DNA of 10,606 bases, taken from the NCBI GenBank assembly GCA_027600665.1, contig JADGJL010000666.1, forward strand, positions 5,362 to 15,967. The letters run 5' to 3'. Positions 7,837 through 10,606 of the stretch are shown one piece after another. Position numbers and translations under genes: made by a program. The DNA comes from Irineochytrium annulatum (Eukaryota; Chytridiomycota; Chytridiomycetes; Chytridiales; Chytridiaceae). Numbering within the stretch: the first letter of the stretch is position 1; each line of letters begins with the position of its first letter. Below the pieces are notes generated by a model, which saw only the letters and a list, made by a program, of their open reading frames with translations, ran no database searches and had not been told where the DNA came from.

Positions 7837-8880
7837 GTGTTGTTGCGGTCCCTTCCCTGTTAAGCTGCGGAACCGTAGCTCCGACGTAAGTTTGTAACGG
7901 TTGAACGTAGGTGAGTAAGGGTAATTAAGCTCGTAGTGCTGTAGTAGTCCATTTGAGGGTCGTGCCGGCGTAGAGAGGTATTCGATGCAGTGTCAAAGTG
8001 TGTTGAACCTCCCGCCCGTAGCGTCTACTTATAGTATAGCCTTGGGTTGCCATTGGGCACACCACGCGTATAGCCTAAGCGATGAAGGGCAAGGTAAGAG
8101 GACTATTTTGTCAGTGATCATATTGAAGGATAAAGGGGTTTTGACTCTTCATCCGCCCCGTCATTGATCAAAGGCCTTGAGGGCGTGGGCGTGAAGGAGC
8201 ATCACGTCCCTGATACGGGAAGACACGCCGGGCTTCTCGTGTCTCGTCGTTGTGACGTCGTCCCGATCGAACAGCGGCCGTGTAGCCATACCCGAGTGTT
8301 CGGGAGGCGGTACTTTTGCCCGAGTTGTTTCTGCAGTGCGCTTTGCAATCAGCGCTAACCCAGTGTGTTTGGTTACCAACAGTAGAGGTAACAAATGCAG
8401 CCGCTCAGCTGGGGTGACGATACCTTTCCCGAAGGAGGGGCGCTTTCCTTGGGATGGTCTGTACCTCCCTGGGATAGAAATGTAGCTCGGCCCCATACTT
8501 GCTCTTCGCCATCGTATGGGAATATGGGGTTGCTCTATCGCTGGAATAACAGTGACCCTCCAGTCATGATGGTCCCGCAAAGGTCATTGAAAAGCTGGAT
8601 CGGCAGTTTTCCTTGCCTCTTTAGTCATACAGCACCCAGTCAATCCGCTAGGAGTTAGCCTGAGGGTGGTCTCTTAATATAGCGCGGCAGAAGAGGTCAC
8701 GACTACCTCGGGTGATGGCCAGATTGTCCACCCCACTGACATGAAGCGCCCATTGTCGGGGTGAGCGGGATCCTCGACGAAATTTGTGGTCAGCTGGCAG
8801 CAAAATTCATGGCCAACACGGCCAGAGAGGTCCTCGCTGACGGAGGCTCTCCGTAAGCGTAAAACAAGCCGCTGCAAGGA
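7837..8880 (-). repeat. Inverted repeat, right arm (pairs with 2885-3843), with decayed integrase start and unknown insert
   Basis: On the minus strand it begins EDLSGRVGHEFCCQLTTNF, a relative of the left arm's ADLAGPV, then VDNLAITRGSRDLFC and the TAG shared with the left arm. The unknown segment follows: AKSKYGAELHFYPREVQTIP, GKGIVTPAERLHLLPLLLV (another frame), then DRDDVTTTRHEKPGV and ALKAFDQ with the same final TGA as the left arm. Around 7990-8100 lies the non-coding part with tacgcgtggtgtgcccaatgg and ggaggttcaac. The match ends next to the integrase core. At the outer side homology stops near 8880, where the sequence becomes AT-rich, so the gag/protease side is missing here as well. 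Confidence 0.8.
8838..8860. repeat. 23-bp insertion with a perfect 6-bp palindrome in the right arm only
   Basis: Compared with the left arm, where TACGCT runs straight into GACCTC, the right arm carries about 23 extra bases in the same place. They include ACGGAG-GCT-CTCCGT (8840-8854, plus strand), a perfect six-base-pair hairpin. The size is not a multiple of three, so it shifts the frame. Confidence 0.5.
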
Positions 8881-10100
8881 TTTAAAGACATACTAAAAAC
8901 AACGAAGGGAGGGAAAATAATATAAAAGGCTTTAAGGTCATATACATCTGATATGCATCAATCACGAACATAGGATATTGCACTAAATTCAAAAAAGCTC
9001 CCAGCCGTTAGAGATCACGCTCTATTGGGGAGAGCAGTGCCAACAGAAGATTGGAGAAGTAGAGTAGATTCAGTAGAAATCCTCAAGCGTTACAAAACCG
9101 TTGAGACTCAGCGAGTGTGTGAGCAAAACTTTCTACCCAGTTGCAAAGCCACAGGACTTTTATTTAAAAATCCGCTTGATCGCTAATACTTGAGGGATTA
9201 GTTACCCCTTACTGACCTTGGCCAATTTATGAAGTGTACTCAAGATGGTGAGATAAGGTACATGCAAGGGTGATAGCCCGAGCTTGGGTTAATCCCATAT
9301 TCTGTTCAATGATCTGACTGGCCTATGGATTGTGGAGCTATGGATGTTGTCGTTTACAGCAATTTTCAATCCGCTATAACGGTAAAAGCTAGCTAAAGAC
9401 GTCTAATTTCTCTTAAAAGGAGGCGCATGATAAAATGATCATCCATGTATGCCTGCGAGGGAGTAAGCGAGTGAGCAGAGCACCAGGATAGGGCGAGAAA
9501 AAAAGGACGAAGGGGGCGAAGGTGAGGTTTTTATAGTGAAGAGAAAAGAGTCTACCGACGAGACTCGGGTTCCACCCTAACCCCCTTTACTCATCCTTAT
9601 TCCCCATAACTACGGCGAGTCATATACTCCCCCCATCCTGACAATCCAGAATATTGGGGCTGTAAAACTCCACACCAGTCCTTTTGTTTTGCCTCATAAC
9701 GTGCCATCCTTCATCCTTTGCTGTTCGCATGACAATTGTGAAGGAAAATCTCTTGCAGTTCATCTGGCGCGTTTTTCTGTTTTCTAAAGCGGATTAACCT
9801 GCGTTGACGACTAGGCTGACCGCATTATCACAGCGACAGGTGAGGCGTTGATTGAGCTAATAAACAACTCCATCTGGGCCACCATGAATGAGTTAATACT
9901 TTATACTTTAATATCTAGCCTTGGCGTTTTGGCGCAAGTGGAAAGGAACGTGTGGGCTGTGTCCGAGGTGTTTTGCTGCTTACCAAGGCCGGTTTGCTTT
10001 GTGTTTTCTTCATCCAAGAGGTTCGCGGCCGTTTATTTATTGATGGAATATGATACTATTTATCGTGTAGGCAAATTGAACGATAAATAAAGAAATAGGG
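8881..10100. other. AT-richer region, no gene recognised
   Basis: Base composition drops visibly right at the outer end of the inverted-repeat arm. Open frames are few. The best (plus 9848-10090, 80 codons; minus about 9640-9795, about 50 codons) show no known domain. Features seen: a CTATAAAAAC box on the minus strand at 9536-9527 followed by a pyrimidine-rich stretch, and a G-rich purine run on the minus strand near 9626-9640. This could be a decayed LTR of another element or plain intergenic DNA. Confidence 0.45.
9527..9536 (-). promoter_or_regulatory. TATA-like box followed by CT-rich leader
   Basis: CTATAAAAAC on the minus strand is followed by a C/T-rich tract to about 9450, a common fungal core-promoter layout. 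About 90 bases upstream lies the purine run AGGATGGGGGGAG. Together they recall the polypurine tract, U3 and TATA order of an LTR, but no coding remnant or LTR partner supports this, and the short ATG frame that follows ends after about 17 codons. Confidence 0.3.
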
Positions 10101-10346
10101 TAAAAAATCAGTGTTGGCGGCTAACAAATTCCCTGTCCTGTACAGTGTGCATTAATTTGTTTGGGAGATGTGACGTGTTGCCGGTCGAAATTCAGCTAAA
10201 ACAACGGCGAAGGTGGGAGATCCGTGCCGGGGATGGTACGCACGAGGGGTGTGAGAGAGCTTGCGTGCGTGGAATGGTGCCAGGCGAAGTGCGAGGAGTC
10301 AGGTATGATTGTGCAGCTTGGCTTGTGAAGACTACAGCGACCTCGT

Positions 10347-10606
10347 TCAGGTCTTGGACCTCGACAGCTGGTTCGATAGCTTGGCCGCGTACAGCCTCTT
10401 CGGCCGTTGAACGATGATCTGGTCGCTCTCCTCCAGCTGCACCTCCTCCGTGACCGCACCGCTCTCGATCTTCCACTGCCTCTCCTCCTGTTCTTCGTCC
10501 GTCCTCTCCTCCCTCTCCCCCTCGCCCGCTTCCGCCCGCCCCGCCCCCCCCGCCGCCGCGGGATCGGCGTGCGCCCGGTCCGCCCCCGGGGCCCCCGTGG
10601 CCGAAT
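10347..10606 (-). CDS. C-terminal end of an unidentified host gene (5' part beyond right edge)
   Basis: The minus-strand frame entering at the right edge stays open for 86 codons to TGA at 10349-10347; it holds no usable early start because it is the end of a longer gene. Residues run from an Ala/Gly-rich stretch (ATGAPGADRAHADPAAAGG) through a charged Glu/Arg run (EREERTDEEQEERQ) to a more structured tail: WKIESGAVTEEVQLEESDQI, then IVQRPKRLYAAKLSNQLSRS and KT. Codons end almost entirely in G or C and amino-acid choice is sensible, unlike the other frames here. I do not recognise the family. The basic tail after an acidic/charged linker would suit a nuclear or regulatory protein, but that is a guess. 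No intron is seen in this part. Confidence 0.6.
   Translation of the reverse strand, partial: SATGAPGADRAHADPAAAGGAGRAEAGEGEREERTDEEQEERQWKIESGAVTEEVQLEESDQIIVQRPKRLYAAKLSNQLSRSKT

Noticed and set aside
9848..10090. 80-codon plus-strand frame with hydrophobic stretches
   Set aside because: Codon use and composition resemble the surrounding AT-rich DNA, and no signal or family motif is convincing.
10145..10476. Overlapping frames on both strands near the right edge (plus 10145-10417; minus 10192-10476)
   Set aside because: They run out of register with the better coding frame 10347-10606 and continue into its 3' flank.
1..10606. CRISPR arrays, rRNA genes, bacterial operons
   Set aside because: No regularly spaced direct repeats, no rRNA-like blocks, and the splice sites and copia families indicate a fungal nuclear genome.

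Overview
The window looks like GC-rich nuclear DNA of a filamentous fungus, most likely a basidiomycete. The evidence is one clear 61-nt spliceosomal intron (GTGAGT donor, CTGAC branch-site-like motif, TTTTCAG acceptor), G/C-ending codons in the two host-like coding stretches, and heavily decayed Ty1/copia retrotransposon DNA. No operons, Shine-Dalgarno-type sites or CRISPR arrays are visible.

Layout. (1) 1-1155, minus: the 5' part of a host gene running off the left edge. It encodes a His/Tyr/Pro-rich N-terminus followed by a PAS-like domain. (2) About 1156-2500: upstream and intergenic DNA in which I recognise no gene. (3) About 2500-3843, plus: a copia fragment with a GAG-pre-integrase segment and an HHCC integrase zinc finger, running in one frame into an unrecognised protein-like segment. 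(4) About 3844-8880, minus: the 3' two thirds of a related copia element. Going down from 8880, it holds a second, inverted copy of the zinc-finger-side/unknown segment, then integrase core, integrase C-terminal part, acidic linker, reverse transcriptase, RNase H, polypurine tract and a candidate LTR with a TATA box. (5) About 8881-10100: an AT-richer stretch with no recognised gene and a possible promoter or LTR-like arrangement on the minus strand. (6) 10347-10606, minus: the C-terminal end of another host gene entering from the right edge.

The centre is therefore a retrotransposon graveyard between two genic, GC-rich margins. Its main structure is an imperfect inverted repeat of roughly 0.95 kb (about 2885-3843 against 7837-8880) around about 4 kb. 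Both arms carry the same non-copia insert in the integrase region and share two in-frame stop codons, so the segment was copied after it was already disrupted. Several catalytic residues of the minus-strand element are altered in a way that fits C-to-T change at CpG sites on either strand, as expected from methyl-CpG decay or a RIP-like process. I see no intact mobile element and no intact novel multi-gene system. The most unusual item is the unrecognised protein-like segment fused in frame to the integrase zinc finger.
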